Part shown: in pieces, positions 1 through 7,883 of the stretch
Position numbering within the stretch: the stretch's first letter is position 1
Layout of the letters: each line of letters begins with the position of its first letter
Source of the DNA: UBA1479 sp002706405
GTDB taxonomy: Bacteria; Pseudomonadota; Alphaproteobacteria; Rhodospirillales; Casp-alpha2
Direction of reading: 5' to 3'
Length of the DNA: 64,000 bases
Assembly (NCBI GenBank): GCA_963972255.1
Contig: CAXATO010000008.1
Location: forward strand, 1 to 64,000
Program-made: the position numbers and the translations under genes
The notes under the pieces: generated by a model
What the model saw: only the letters and a program-made list of their open reading frames with translations
Told to the model about the DNA's origin: nothing
The model's database searches: none

Positions 1-91
1 TGGCGGCCTGATCCTGATGCAGGGACAGGAGGAAGATCGCGGCTTTCTCGGTGCCCGATAGGGCTCGGTAATCGTCTTTGATGCGGGCCAT
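1..91 (-). CDS. fliG: Flagellar motor switch protein FliG (N-terminus only)
   Basis: Only the first 30 or so codons are present; the gene runs off the left edge. The translation begins MARIKDDYRALSGTEKAAIF and continues with LLSLHQDQAA, matching the usual FliG opening (LSGxEKAAIFLLSLGxxxAA). FliG sits on the cytoplasmic face of the MS ring, binds FliF through this N-terminal domain and is part of the rotor/switch. The ATG at 89-91 is preceded by AGGAG about 10 bases upstream. It follows fliF by 66 bp on the same strand, the normal fliF-fliG order. Confidence 0.9.
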   Translation of the reverse strand, partial: MARIKDDYRALSGTEKAAIFLLSLHQDQAA

Positions 92-157
92 AGATCTGGC
101 TCTCCTTGCCCTTGAACCGCTTCCTCGTCGATCGGGGAGGCGGTCGGGGGTCCTTGC

Positions 158-1798
158 TTACGCTTCCTGGTACATCCAAGCCCGAATGATGGACAAGGCT
201 TCTTCCGGGTGCTTCTCGACAATTTCGCCGACTTTCTTGACCGAGGATGCCTTGACGCGGCCCTCGACGCGGTCGATGTCGATAAGTTCCTCGAACTGCT
301 CTTCTTCCATTTCCGCCGGCGCCGGCGCCGACGGCCCGCCCAGCAGGCCGGCGGCATGGGAACTGGTATCCGCCAGCAGACGGCCGGCGGCTTCTTGCGC
401 CGATGGAATGGATTCGAATGCCCGACTGACCAAGGGGCGGACGACCAGCAGGATCACCAGGATACCCAGGATACTCAGGACCAGGATTTCCGCCAAGCGC
501 AGCAGATCGTTCTTGCCCAGGCCGAAGAACAATTCCAGGGGCTCTTCGAACTTGATCGGCGAAGTGAATTCCATGTTCACGACCTCGACCGAATCGCCCC
601 GGTCCGCGTCGAACCCGATGGTCGAGCGCACGAGCGTGGCCAGCATTTCCATCTGTTCCTTGGGCCGGGGGGTATAGGTCGGATTGCCGTCTTTGTCCTT
701 GCCCTGAATGCCGTTGACCAGAACCGCGACGGACACTCGCTTGAGGGAACCGTCGGTCTTTACATGATTGATGACCTTCTTGGTGATCTCGTAGTTGACC
801 GTTTCCTCGGTCGAGCTTTCGTCGGACTGGGCGCGGGCACCTTCACCGCCGCCTGGGGCGGCATCGGGCAGGTTGGTGCCCACCGTCACGGCATCGGTTT
901 CTGACTCCTGATTACGGGCGGCGCGTTCCACGGTCTGGGTCGATCGCACGACCTGGCCGTCCGGATTGTAGATTTCTTCGGTGGTGGACACCCGGTCGAA
1001 GTCCATATCGGCATTGACCTCGGCCCGGACATTCCCGAAACCGACCGTCTTTTCAAGGAGTTCCTCAATCGTCCGCGCCATGCGGGCTTCGACGCTGCGG
1101 CGCCGTTCCTCATTCTTGGCGGCGATGGTGTTGACGGATTGGTCGTCTTCGAAACCGGGCGACAGCAATTTGCCCTTGTCATCGATGATCGTGATACGGC
1201 CCGGCTTGAGCCCCGGCACGGCGGAGGCCACCAAATTCTGCACGGCGGTGACCTGCTCATGGTCAAGGCGCTTGCTGCTGCGCATGGCCAGCACGACCGA
1301 GGCGCTGGGCTGTTGCTCCTCGCGCGAAAACAGTTGTCGGCGTGGCATGACCAAGTGGACGCGGGCGCGGTGGACGATATCCATGGACTGGATCGTGCGG
1401 CCCAACTCGCCTTCGAGGGCGCGGCGCAGATTTACGTTCTGCAGGAAATCGGTGGTGCCGAGGGTATCGGTCTCGTCGAAAATCTCGAACCCGACCTTGC
1501 CGCCCACAGGCAGGCCGCGGTCGGCCATCTTTAAGCGCAATTCCAATGCCTTATCGGCGGGTACCCAAACAGATGTGCCCTGGTCGCGGACTTCCGCGGG
1601 GTAGCCCAAACGGCTGACTTCCGAGGCGATGGTGTTTGAATCGGTGGAGCTCAACTCGCTGAACAACAGCGCCATATTGGGTTGGCCCAGCTTGGTCAGC
1701 AGGAAGATAAAGAACCCGAGCATCAGGAACAGAACCCCGCCCATCATGGCCAGGCGAACCGGTCCGAGACCGCGCATTGCTTGAGTAAGTGCTTCCAC
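158..1798 (-). CDS. fliF: Flagellar MS-ring protein FliF
   Basis: About 546 aa, the usual FliF length. FliF forms the inner-membrane MS ring on which the motor and export apparatus assemble. An N-terminal membrane segment (VLFLMLGFFIFLLTKLG) is followed by the YscJ/FliF periplasmic region (LFSELSSTDSNTIASEVSRLGYPAEV; LQNVNLRRALEGELGRTI; ARVHLVMPRRQLFS). A second membrane segment lies near the end (LAEILVLSILGILVILLVV), and a short acidic cytoplasmic tail would bind FliG. I chose the GTG at 1796-1798, which has GGGGGA 5-6 bases upstream, over upstream starts that add an atypical leader. An ATG at 1775-1777 is also possible. It is followed by fliG and preceded by sciP. Confidence 0.93.
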   Translation of the reverse strand: MEALTQAMRGLGPVRLAMMGGVLFLMLGFFIFLLTKLGQPNMALLFSELSSTDSNTIASEVSRLGYPAEVRDQGTSVWVPADKALELRLKMADRGLPVGGKVGFEIFDETDTLGTTDFLQNVNLRRALEGELGRTIQSMDIVHRARVHLVMPRRQLFSREEQQPSASVVLAMRSSKRLDHEQVTAVQNLVASAVPGLKPGRITIIDDKGKLLSPGFEDDQSVNTIAAKNEERRRSVEARMARTIEELLEKTVGFGNVRAEVNADMDFDRVSTTEEIYNPDGQVVRSTQTVERAARNQESETDAVTVGTNLPDAAPGGGEGARAQSDESSTEETVNYEITKKVINHVKTDGSLKRVSVAVLVNGIQGKDKDGNPTYTPRPKEQMEMLATLVRSTIGFDADRGDSVEVVNMEFTSPIKFEEPLELFFGLGKNDLLRLAEILVLSILGILVILLVVRPLVSRAFESIPSAQEAAGRLLADTSSHAAGLLGGPSAPAPAEMEEEQFEELIDIDRVEGRVKASSVKKVGEIVEKHPEEALSIIRAWMYQEA

Positions 1799-1916
1799 TT
1801 GCGTCCCCCATGGTGACAGGAGTGTAAACCAGCCGGCTTGTCCCCAATTGCGTCGGGCGCGATGCAGCACCCTGAACGATTAGGAATTCCGTTGCTTGCA
1901 GGTTATTGGGGGGGCG

Positions 1917-1932
1917 GTGAACAAGTGGTTAA
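1917..1932 (-). promoter_or_regulatory. CtrA-like binding site upstream of fliF
   Basis: On the minus strand this reads TTAACCACTTGTTCAC, i.e. TTAA-N7-TTCAC. The CtrA consensus known from Caulobacter is TTAA-N7-TTAAC, so there is one mismatch. It lies about 120 bp upstream of the fliF start and downstream of sciP, whose product inhibits CtrA in Caulobacter. A site assignment from sequence alone is tentative. Confidence 0.45.
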
Positions 1933-1934
1933 CG

Positions 1935-1953
1935 GTGGGCAATTTTTGCCCAC
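1935..1953. other. Perfect 8-bp inverted repeat between sciP and fliF
   Basis: GTGGGCAA-TTT-TTGCCCAC is a perfect inverted repeat directly beside the CtrA-like site. No T-run follows it on the minus strand, so it is a poor intrinsic terminator. It could be a weak transcription stop after sciP or an operator. Confidence 0.4.
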
Positions 1954-1969
1954 CTGGGCACCGGCGTCG

Positions 1970-2326
1970 TCAGTTGCGCACGACGAGGTCCGGGCGACGC
2001 GCCTTACGCTGCGCGATATTACGGTAAACCTGGGTCCGGGTCGTATGCAGACCCTTGAGGCCGTGATCGTCGATCAGGCGTTCCCAGGTGCGGTATTCAT
2101 CTTCGGAGAGGGAATAGCGCCGGCAGGCATCCTGCAAGGACAACAAGCCGCCGCGGACAGCGGAAACGACCTCGGCCTTACGCCGGGCGACCCAGCGTTT
2201 GGTGCCCGGCGGCGGCAGGTCTTCCATCCGCATGGGCTGGCCGAGCGGGCTCAGCGGTTCGACGTTGCCGCCTCCGGCCGCGTGTCCGTTTCGTGATTCC
2301 TGATTGTGGCGCTTGAGCAAGGTCAT
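1970..2326 (-). CDS. sciP: SciP-type CtrA inhibitor (DUF1153 family)
   Basis: 118 aa. The core MRMEDLPPPGTKRWVARRKA followed by EVVSAVRGGLLSLQDACRRY and then LSEDEYRTWERLIDDHGLKG is the DUF1153 helix-turn-helix signature found in Caulobacter SciP. There the protein binds CtrA and blocks its transcription of flagellar and cell-cycle genes. It is longer at the N-terminus than Caulobacter SciP, by about 30 residues of low-complexity sequence. A later start at MRMED is possible because the chosen ATG has no strong Shine-Dalgarno. Its position next to fliF-fliG matches the Caulobacter neighbourhood. Whether it works on CtrA here is inferred from the family. Confidence 0.85.
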   Translation of the reverse strand: MTLLKRHNQESRNGHAAGGGNVEPLSPLGQPMRMEDLPPPGTKRWVARRKAEVVSAVRGGLLSLQDACRRYSLSEDEYRTWERLIDDHGLKGLHTTRTQVYRNIAQRKARRPDLVVRN

Positions 2327-2406
2327 GATGGTAACCCGTGTTCCGTCTTCCCTGGCGGCTGCGTGTCCGCTTGTTCGTTTCTGAAACCCAGTTTAGGGGC
2401 CGGACC

Positions 2407-2422
2407 TTTAATGAAAGGCTAA
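2407..2422 (-). promoter_or_regulatory. Weak CtrA-like site upstream of sciP
   Basis: The minus strand reads TTAGCCTTTCATTAAA, i.e. TTAG-N7-TTAAA, with one mismatch in each half relative to TTAA-N7-TTAAC. It lies about 80 bp upstream of the sciP ATG in an AT-rich patch. A chance match is possible. Confidence 0.25.
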
Positions 2423-2478
2423 AGAGCAGCATTAATTTTTCCTGAATCGACCGCCCTGACCGTGCCGGCCCACCGACG

Positions 2479-2518
2479 AAAAAGGCCCCGGAAACCGCTA
2501 TTTCGCGGTGCCGGGGCC
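2479..2518 (-). terminator. Rho-independent terminator after flgE
   Basis: On the minus strand the stem GGCCCCGGCACCGC pairs with GCGGTTTCCGGGGCC around a short AAATA loop and is followed by TTTTT. It lies 35 bp beyond the flgE stop codon, so it should end the fliK-flgD-flgE transcript and insulate sciP. Confidence 0.9.
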
Positions 2519-2553
2519 TAATCTTGTGCCGGTCGTTAGCCGAGCCTGGCCGG

Positions 2554-4956
2554 TTAACGGAGGCGGACCAATTCGTCGAGCATTTCGTCCGCCGTTGTGA
2601 TGATCTTGGTGGCGGCGGAGAAGGCTCGCTGCACGACGATCATCTTGGTGAACTCTTCCCCGATATCGACGGTCGAGGCTTCGAGCGCCGACTGGGTGAT
2701 GGCACCGGCGGGCCCGGAGTTGGCCGACCGCAGGGTCGGGTCGCCCGAGGCCTGGGTCGAGTTGAACACGTTACCCGTGCGCGATCCCAGTTCGTTCACG
2801 TTGACGAAGGTGGCGATCGGGATCTTGAACACCGGGCGGGTTTCGCCGTTATCGAACAGGGCGGTGATCAGGCCGTCTTCCCGCACCGTGATCCCGGCGA
2901 AGGTCCCGAACTGCGAGCCATCCTGTTCAATGAAGCCCGGGGTAAATTCATCGCCGAACTGGGTCAGGCCGTCGGCGATGCCGATGGTCCCGAAATCCAG
3001 GCTGACCTGGTCCGTGTTCGCCGGGTCATCATCGAAGTTGGCGGCACCGTTGGAGAAACCGAGCATTTCGATTTCACTGACGGCGATATCCGACGGAAGG
3101 CCCGAGGAATCGAAGGTGATGGCGGCGGTCTTGTTGATCGTAAAGGCGCTGCCGTCCGTCAGGTCCGCACCCGTGAAATCGACGGCGGTGTTGCCGTCGG
3201 GCCCGGTCGGGAGCGTCGTGGTACCGCCGGAGTTGGCAAATCCGCTCGAGAACGTAATGTCATAGCTCCCGGAGGTCAGCGTATTCAGGACGAGCGTGTC
3301 CGTAACGGTGAAGTCCGCGGTTTCCGTTGCGTCGCTTGCCAGGCGGCGGCGGACGGTGGAGGCACCCGATGCGAACTCCGGATCGTTGGATTCGATCGAC
3401 GTTTCCAGGGCGATGAGAACATCCCTGATATCCGCCAGTGTTGTCGAACCGTCGAGGCCCGAGATATCGACCAGGTTGGAGCCGACGATGGACTGGGTGG
3501 CGTCGGTATCAAATTCGTAGACGATACCGTTGATGGTGATGGCATCGGCATCGTCGGGCGTGCGCGTGAATTTGAACTGGAACTGGTCCTGATACAGGTT
3601 GTCGATCTGCTTGACCGTGAAGGATTCGGTCTGTTTGGTTGCCGCGGCGCCGCTGGAAGTCAGCAGACCCGACGGATCGACCACAATGGATCCGGTTCCG
3701 TCTTCGGCGAACCGCACGGTCGAGGCGTTGAACGGCGAGACCGAAATCCGATTGTTCGTGAAGCCGCCGTGGTTGGCGAAATCAGAATCCGAAGCCTTGA
3801 CCTTGTTGACAAGCGCGGTGACGAAGTTCGCGGTCGTCGAGGCCGAGCTGGTATCGACGATTTTCAAGGTGTCCGTGTCGTCCGGCGTGATCGTGGCACC
3901 GGTATTCACCGGGCCTTCGTTGGCCAACGGGCCGTCGACGGTAACGGTCTTGCCGTCAGCGCTGACCGACTGAATGATAAAGGTGCCGTTGTTGCCGGCG
4001 GTACCGGCAACTGTGATTTCATCGCCTGGGGCAAGCGCGGAGAAGGTGTCTGTGGTGACGGCCGTGATCGTTTCGGCAGGCGTGGCGAACGTCAGGGTAT
4101 TGGTCGTATTCGGCGTGAAGGTGCCGAAGTTCTGGAAGCGGTATTCGATCCCGTCGATGGAGATCGACGACCGGTTGGCCGGAATGGAGTTGAACTCGAC
4201 TTGGCCGCGGCTGTCGAAGGTATTGCCGTTGGCGTCTTCCAGCGTCAGGACGTCCGTGCCGGACGGCGGATCGACGGCCAGGTCCCACTGGTTGTCACGG
4301 CCGTCGCGGGTGTACTGGAACGAAATCGTGCGCGCGCTACCGAGCGAGTCGAAGAACTGCACGTCCGAACGGTGGGTCTGACCGGCCGTCGCGCTGGCCG
4401 GCAGGTTGGCGCCGACCGAAATGCCCGTGGTCGCCGTCGCCGTGCCGCCGACCCGGTTCAGGTTGACCGTGGTCAGGAAGTCCGTCGAGATGACGTTGGT
4501 ATTGGCGATCAGGATGTCCGGGTTGTTGGGGGTGATGTTTCCGTCCGCATCCACGGGGAAGGCTTGCAGGTAGAAGCCCGCCGTGTTGCGCAGGAAGCCA
4601 TTGTTGTCCTGGAAGAACTGGCCCGCCCGCGTGAACAGGTATTCGTTGGACAGTGACGGCGTGGCCGCTTCGTTGACCACGAAGAAGCCCTGGCCCGAGA
4701 TGCCCAGGTCGGTCTGCGACGTGGAGGACTGCAGCAGGCCCTGGATGCCGGCATCGGTTCGGGGCTTGGATTGCACACCACCTGCCGAGAAGAACGTTGA
4801 CGAGGTCTGCCGGGTGACGAGGGTCTGGAAGTTGACCTGCGTTCCCTTGTAACCGATTGTGTTCACGTTCGTGATGTTATCGGCGATGGCGCCCATGGCG
4901 CTGGACTGCGCGGTAAGGCCCGACACGCCCGAACTAAGTGCACCAAAAAGACCCAT
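2554..4956 (-). CDS. flgE: Flagellar hook protein FlgE, enlarged
   Basis: 800 aa, roughly twice a standard hook protein. The N-terminal flagellar rod motif (residues 1-45, SSGVSGLTAQSSAMGAIADN then ITNVNTIGYKG) and the C-terminal motif (EFTKMIVVQRAFSAATKIIT) are typical. So is the hook domain with ISGQGFFVV near residue 86. Extra beta-rich sequence fills residues of about 265-600. It includes one module at about 298-350 (APGDEITVAGTAGNNGTF...VSADGKTVTVD) that recurs in FlgL and in the second hook protein of this window. Hook monomers polymerise outside the cell into the universal joint. Start: ATG with GGAGG 8 bases upstream. It is third in a fliK-flgD-flgE operon, 104 bp after flgD. Confidence 0.95.
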   Translation of the reverse strand: MGLFGALSSGVSGLTAQSSAMGAIADNITNVNTIGYKGTQVNFQTLVTRQTSSTFFSAGGVQSKPRTDAGIQGLLQSSTSQTDLGISGQGFFVVNEAATPSLSNEYLFTRAGQFFQDNNGFLRNTAGFYLQAFPVDADGNITPNNPDILIANTNVISTDFLTTVNLNRVGGTATATTGISVGANLPASATAGQTHRSDVQFFDSLGSARTISFQYTRDGRDNQWDLAVDPPSGTDVLTLEDANGNTFDSRGQVEFNSIPANRSSISIDGIEYRFQNFGTFTPNTTNTLTFATPAETITAVTTDTFSALAPGDEITVAGTAGNNGTFIIQSVSADGKTVTVDGPLANEGPVNTGATITPDDTDTLKIVDTSSASTTANFVTALVNKVKASDSDFANHGGFTNNRISVSPFNASTVRFAEDGTGSIVVDPSGLLTSSGAAATKQTESFTVKQIDNLYQDQFQFKFTRTPDDADAITINGIVYEFDTDATQSIVGSNLVDISGLDGSTTLADIRDVLIALETSIESNDPEFASGASTVRRRLASDATETADFTVTDTLVLNTLTSGSYDITFSSGFANSGGTTTLPTGPDGNTAVDFTGADLTDGSAFTINKTAAITFDSSGLPSDIAVSEIEMLGFSNGAANFDDDPANTDQVSLDFGTIGIADGLTQFGDEFTPGFIEQDGSQFGTFAGITVREDGLITALFDNGETRPVFKIPIATFVNVNELGSRTGNVFNSTQASGDPTLRSANSGPAGAITQSALEASTVDIGEEFTKMIVVQRAFSAATKIITTADEMLDELVRLR

Positions 4957-5029
4957 TTTACGTCCTCCTTACAATGCCGGTGGAAGGGTTCCTGATCCGG
5001 CTGTCGTCAGTTCTCAAAATTCGTTTCCT

Positions 5030-5045
5030 GCCCCGGCGTCGGGGC
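5030..5045. other. GC-rich hairpin between flgD and flgE
   Basis: GCCCCG-GCGT-CGGGGC forms a 6-bp stem in the flgD-flgE gap and lacks a following T-run. It could stabilise the upstream or downstream mRNA or attenuate partially. It is not a convincing terminator. Confidence 0.35.
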
Positions 5046-5060
5046 CGTCAATTCACGTTC

Positions 5061-5816
5061 TTAAGTCTCTGCTTCGGCTTCGGGATCCGGGTCGGCTTCC
5101 GGATCTGGCTCCGGTTCCGGGTCAGGGTCCGGGACGCTTGCCGTCGGCGTCGTATCCGGCTTCTGCACCGACAGCACGCTGTCCTGATCGACGCGCATCG
5201 GCCCGATGAACAGGGTCGTCTTGCCGTCCACCACGCCCGCACCGGTGACGCGGCCGAAGGTGGTGTGGAACACGTCGAGCAGATTGCCCTGGCGGTCGAA
5301 GGATGTGACCTGTGTCCGGTACAGGCCGTCCGGAAGCTGCTGCCCCCCGTTGGACGTGCCATCCCATTCCACGGCGTGAATGCCGGGGTCGGTCGAACCG
5401 TCGATGGTGAACACCTGCTTACCGAACGCATCGGAAATGGTGACCTGGGTTTCGACCGCACCCACCGGAATGCTGTAGGTGAAGCGGGCGGAGCCTTCGT
5501 CGAGAACCATGTCCTGGCTTTCGACTTCGACGACGTTGTCCATGAAGTCGACCAGGCTCGCGAGCTTGTTGGTTTCCTGCAGGGCGAGCAGTTTTTCCAG
5601 GTTGGAGTTCTGATAAATCTGCTGTTCCACGCTGGCAAACTGCACGAGTTGCGAGGTGAACTGGGTCGCATCCATGGGATCGAGCGGATCCTGGTGCTGC
5701 AACTGTGTCGTCAGCAGAGTCAGGAAACGGTTCAGGTCCTCTTCCAGGCCCTGGGCGCTCTGCCCTGCCTGCGTATCGGTGTTAACCGAGCCTGAAATTC
5801 CGTTGATGATGGACAT
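5061..5816 (-). CDS. flgD: Flagellar hook-assembly scaffold FlgD
   Basis: 251 aa. FlgD caps the growing hook and is lost once the hook is complete. The N-terminal export and capping region is clear (LNRFLTLLTTQLQHQDPLDP then MDATQFTSQLVQFASVEQQI). It is followed by the FlgD Ig/tudor region (GQQLPDGLYRTQVTSFDRQG). The last 35 or so residues are a repetitive acidic tail of Asp-Pro-Glu-Pro type, not part of standard FlgD. Start: ATG with AGGA about 12 bases upstream. It lies between fliK and flgE, the partners it works with. Confidence 0.94.
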   Translation of the reverse strand: MSIINGISGSVNTDTQAGQSAQGLEEDLNRFLTLLTTQLQHQDPLDPMDATQFTSQLVQFASVEQQIYQNSNLEKLLALQETNKLASLVDFMDNVVEVESQDMVLDEGSARFTYSIPVGAVETQVTISDAFGKQVFTIDGSTDPGIHAVEWDGTSNGGQQLPDGLYRTQVTSFDRQGNLLDVFHTTFGRVTGAGVVDGKTTLFIGPMRVDQDSVLSVQKPDTTPTASVPDPDPEPEPDPEADPDPEAEAET

Positions 5817-5862
5817 TGATCCGTTTCCTATCCCTTAGCTGATGTCAGCCGGGGCGCTCCGC

Positions 5863-7683
5863 TTACGCTCTGACGTCGATCCGGCCGTTGTGGAGGACAC
5901 CCATTTCGTGGGCGGCCACGGCCGTTTCCATGACGTCGGACGCAAGTGTGTCGTCCTCGACTTCTTCGCCGCCGGTTTTGCCGGAGGCGACGTTCTGCTG
6001 CTTACTGCCGTCGTCCTGACCCTTCAGGTTGTAGTTCAGATCGCCGGACTGCATATCCAGGCCCGCATCCTGCAGCGCCTTCGAAAGTTGATCGGAATCG
6101 CGACGCAGCATTTCCAGCGTTTCCGGCTTGTCGGCGCTCACCATGGCGACCGTGCGGCCGTCATGGGCAACCTCGAGGCGGACCTCGACGCGACCAAGGT
6201 GCTGCGGGTACAGCCGGATGTTGATCTTATCGGCACCGGCCTTGATCGCCTTGTTGATCTGCACGGTGACCTGATCCACCACCTTGTTCTTGGCGGCCTG
6301 CTGCGGCTGCTGCTGGGCCGCTTTATGGGCCTGTTGCGCCTGATGCGAAGACTGGGTCTGGCTGGCGTTGGCGTTGGCCTGGGTGGCGTTGCCTTCACCC
6401 GAGGTATTGGCGCTGTGCGTTCCCGCGTTGGAGGCGCCGGAAGATGCCTGCACCGGGCCCTTGGCTTCGGCGGTGATCTGCGCCGCGGTCTGGGCCTGGG
6501 TTGCCTGACCGGTCTGAGCCTGTGCCTGCACGGCCTGGCCCTGCATCGGGTTCTGATGGCTCTGGACCAAGGCGGCCTGAGTGACCGGGTTCTGGGCCTG
6601 GGTCTGCTGCGCGTTCTGCGCTTGCTGACCCGATTGGGCCGACTGCTGCTGGCTGTTCGCCAGGGCGGATGCCGTGCTCAGGGCCGAGAGCGGGCGGCCG
6701 TTGGCCATGGCCGCGTCGTCCTGAACGTTGACGTTCACCGTCATCTTGGCATCGCCGCCCACGGCTTCGGCAATCTTGCCGGCCTGGGCCTGCAGAAGTG
6801 ACTCGGCCTGCTTGGCGCCGTCCCCGTTGGCTTGTCCGTTGGTCTGAAGGTTCGCGATGTTGCGGATGTGCTGCGCCTGCTGGTTGGCGCGGATCAATTC
6901 GTGGTTCAGCGCGCGCTGACCCTGACCGGCCTGCGGATCGGTCTTGACCGTTTCCACGACCTCGTCACCAACCACCTGGGTGGTTTGCGCCGCCTGCTTG
7001 ACCGCATCCTGGCCCTGACCCTGAGTCGCGAGGGTGGCCAGTACGGCATCGGCCTGACTGCCGGCAAGGGATGCTTGAACCAGGGTTGCATTCTCGCTCT
7101 GGGTCTGAGCCTGCGGCTGGGTGTCGGCCTGGTTGCCGTTGCCCGTGTCGCCGCCCGCGCTGGCATCCTGCGCGCCGGACTGGCCGTTTGCGCTTTGAAC
7201 CTGATCGTCGCGATTGCCATTGCCGTCGCGGTTGACCGCATCCTGGCGGCGGCCATCGGTGGCACCGCGGTCGTTATCGGCCTGAGAATTGCGGTCCGTC
7301 GCGTTGACGTCGGACTGGGAGGCGCGGCGGTCGTCGTTGTAGCCGCGGCCGGCGTCGTCGGTCTGGCTGACCTCGTGGTCATTGCCGAACTGGCGCTTGC
7401 GCTCCTGATAGCGTGAGGTCTGTTCCGTTTCCGTGCGTTCGACGCCGCGGGAAGCGGAGCGATCACGATAGGAGTCCTGCCGGTTGTCGGAGGGACGGTC
7501 CATGCGGGCGACATCGCGCGCCGCAACCTGCTGGGTCTTGGACGCATCCATGATCTTGCCCTGCATGTCCATGACCAGGGCCTGGAACGTGTCGAACAAT
7601 TGCGAGTGGGTGGCGAAACGCCCTGCTTGGCGTGACGCGCCTACTCCAGCAATACCCGAACTTGTGGCCGTTACTTCATCCAT
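5863..7683 (-). CDS. fliK: Flagellar hook-length control protein FliK
   Basis: About 606 aa. The C-terminal Flg_hook domain is recognisable (VTVQINKAIKAGADKINIRL, YPQHLGRVEVRLEV, MLRRDSDQLSKALQDAGLDM). It is the part that switches export specificity at FlhB when the hook reaches full length. The first 420 or so residues are low complexity and rich in Gln, Ala, Asn and Asp, as expected for the FliK molecular ruler. Of two in-frame ATGs (7692 and 7683), the second has AAGGA 9 bases upstream, while the first would touch it directly. It is the first gene of the fliK-flgD-flgE operon, downstream of a sigma-54 type promoter. Confidence 0.9.
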   Translation of the reverse strand: MDEVTATSSGIAGVGASRQAGRFATHSQLFDTFQALVMDMQGKIMDASKTQQVAARDVARMDRPSDNRQDSYRDRSASRGVERTETEQTSRYQERKRQFGNDHEVSQTDDAGRGYNDDRRASQSDVNATDRNSQADNDRGATDGRRQDAVNRDGNGNRDDQVQSANGQSGAQDASAGGDTGNGNQADTQPQAQTQSENATLVQASLAGSQADAVLATLATQGQGQDAVKQAAQTTQVVGDEVVETVKTDPQAGQGQRALNHELIRANQQAQHIRNIANLQTNGQANGDGAKQAESLLQAQAGKIAEAVGGDAKMTVNVNVQDDAAMANGRPLSALSTASALANSQQQSAQSGQQAQNAQQTQAQNPVTQAALVQSHQNPMQGQAVQAQAQTGQATQAQTAAQITAEAKGPVQASSGASNAGTHSANTSGEGNATQANANASQTQSSHQAQQAHKAAQQQPQQAAKNKVVDQVTVQINKAIKAGADKINIRLYPQHLGRVEVRLEVAHDGRTVAMVSADKPETLEMLRRDSDQLSKALQDAGLDMQSGDLNYNLKGQDDGSKQQNVASGKTGGEEVEDDTLASDVMETAVAAHEMGVLHNGRIDVRA

Positions 7684-7751
7684 CGTGCTCATTCCTTACG
7701 CTTCGTGGCTATCGATCCAAAAATCGGGCGTTCTGCTCCGCGGAAGTCATG

Positions 7752-7767
7752 AGCAAGCATCGGGCCA
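7752..7767 (-). promoter_or_regulatory. Sigma-54 promoter of fliK-flgD-flgE
   Basis: The minus strand reads TGGCCCGATGCTTGCT. Against the sigma-54 consensus TGGCAC-N5-TTGCW it has the invariant GG-N10-GC and a single mismatch in the -24 box. It lies about 70 bp upstream of the fliK start. Sigma-54 control of hook genes is known in Caulobacter; use here is inferred. Confidence 0.8.
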
Positions 7768-7787
7768 GTTGCCGAAAAACAGGCAAC
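7768..7787. other. Inverted repeat abutting the fliK -24 element
   Basis: GTTGCC-N8-GGCAAC is a perfect 6-bp inverted repeat immediately upstream of the fliK sigma-54 promoter. It is a possible operator; the other two sigma-54 promoters of the window do not have it. Confidence 0.4.
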
Positions 7788-7802
7788 TTATTGAAAAACA
7801 AT
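7784..7802 (-). promoter_or_regulatory. IHF-like site upstream of the fliK sigma-54 promoter
   Basis: The minus strand contains ATTGTTTTTCAATAAGTTG. Its TTTCAA-N4-TTG part fits the IHF consensus WATCAA-N4-TTR with one mismatch. The same ATTGTTTTTCAA block occurs at a matching distance upstream of the sigma-54 promoters of flgI and the second hook gene. Confidence 0.55.
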
Positions 7803-7883
7803 GATTTAATTTTCAGGGAGAGGGCCGCGCGACTAGGCAAAACCGGTTGAACCCGGCAATTTTTGACCGGTAGGGGGAAGAAG

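Noticed and set aside
2524..4656. Long open frame on the plus strand across flgE
   Set aside because: It is antisense to the clearly recognised flgE and its translation is Arg/Gly/Asp-rich without family signals.
5842..6801. Open frame on the plus strand across fliK
   Set aside because: Antisense to the Gln/Ala-rich part of fliK; the leucine/glycine/arginine bias mirrors its codons.
7820..7880. Terminator after the GT-B/GNAT fusion gene
   Set aside because: Only short CCGG/AACC complementarities exist, with no convincing stem and T-run.
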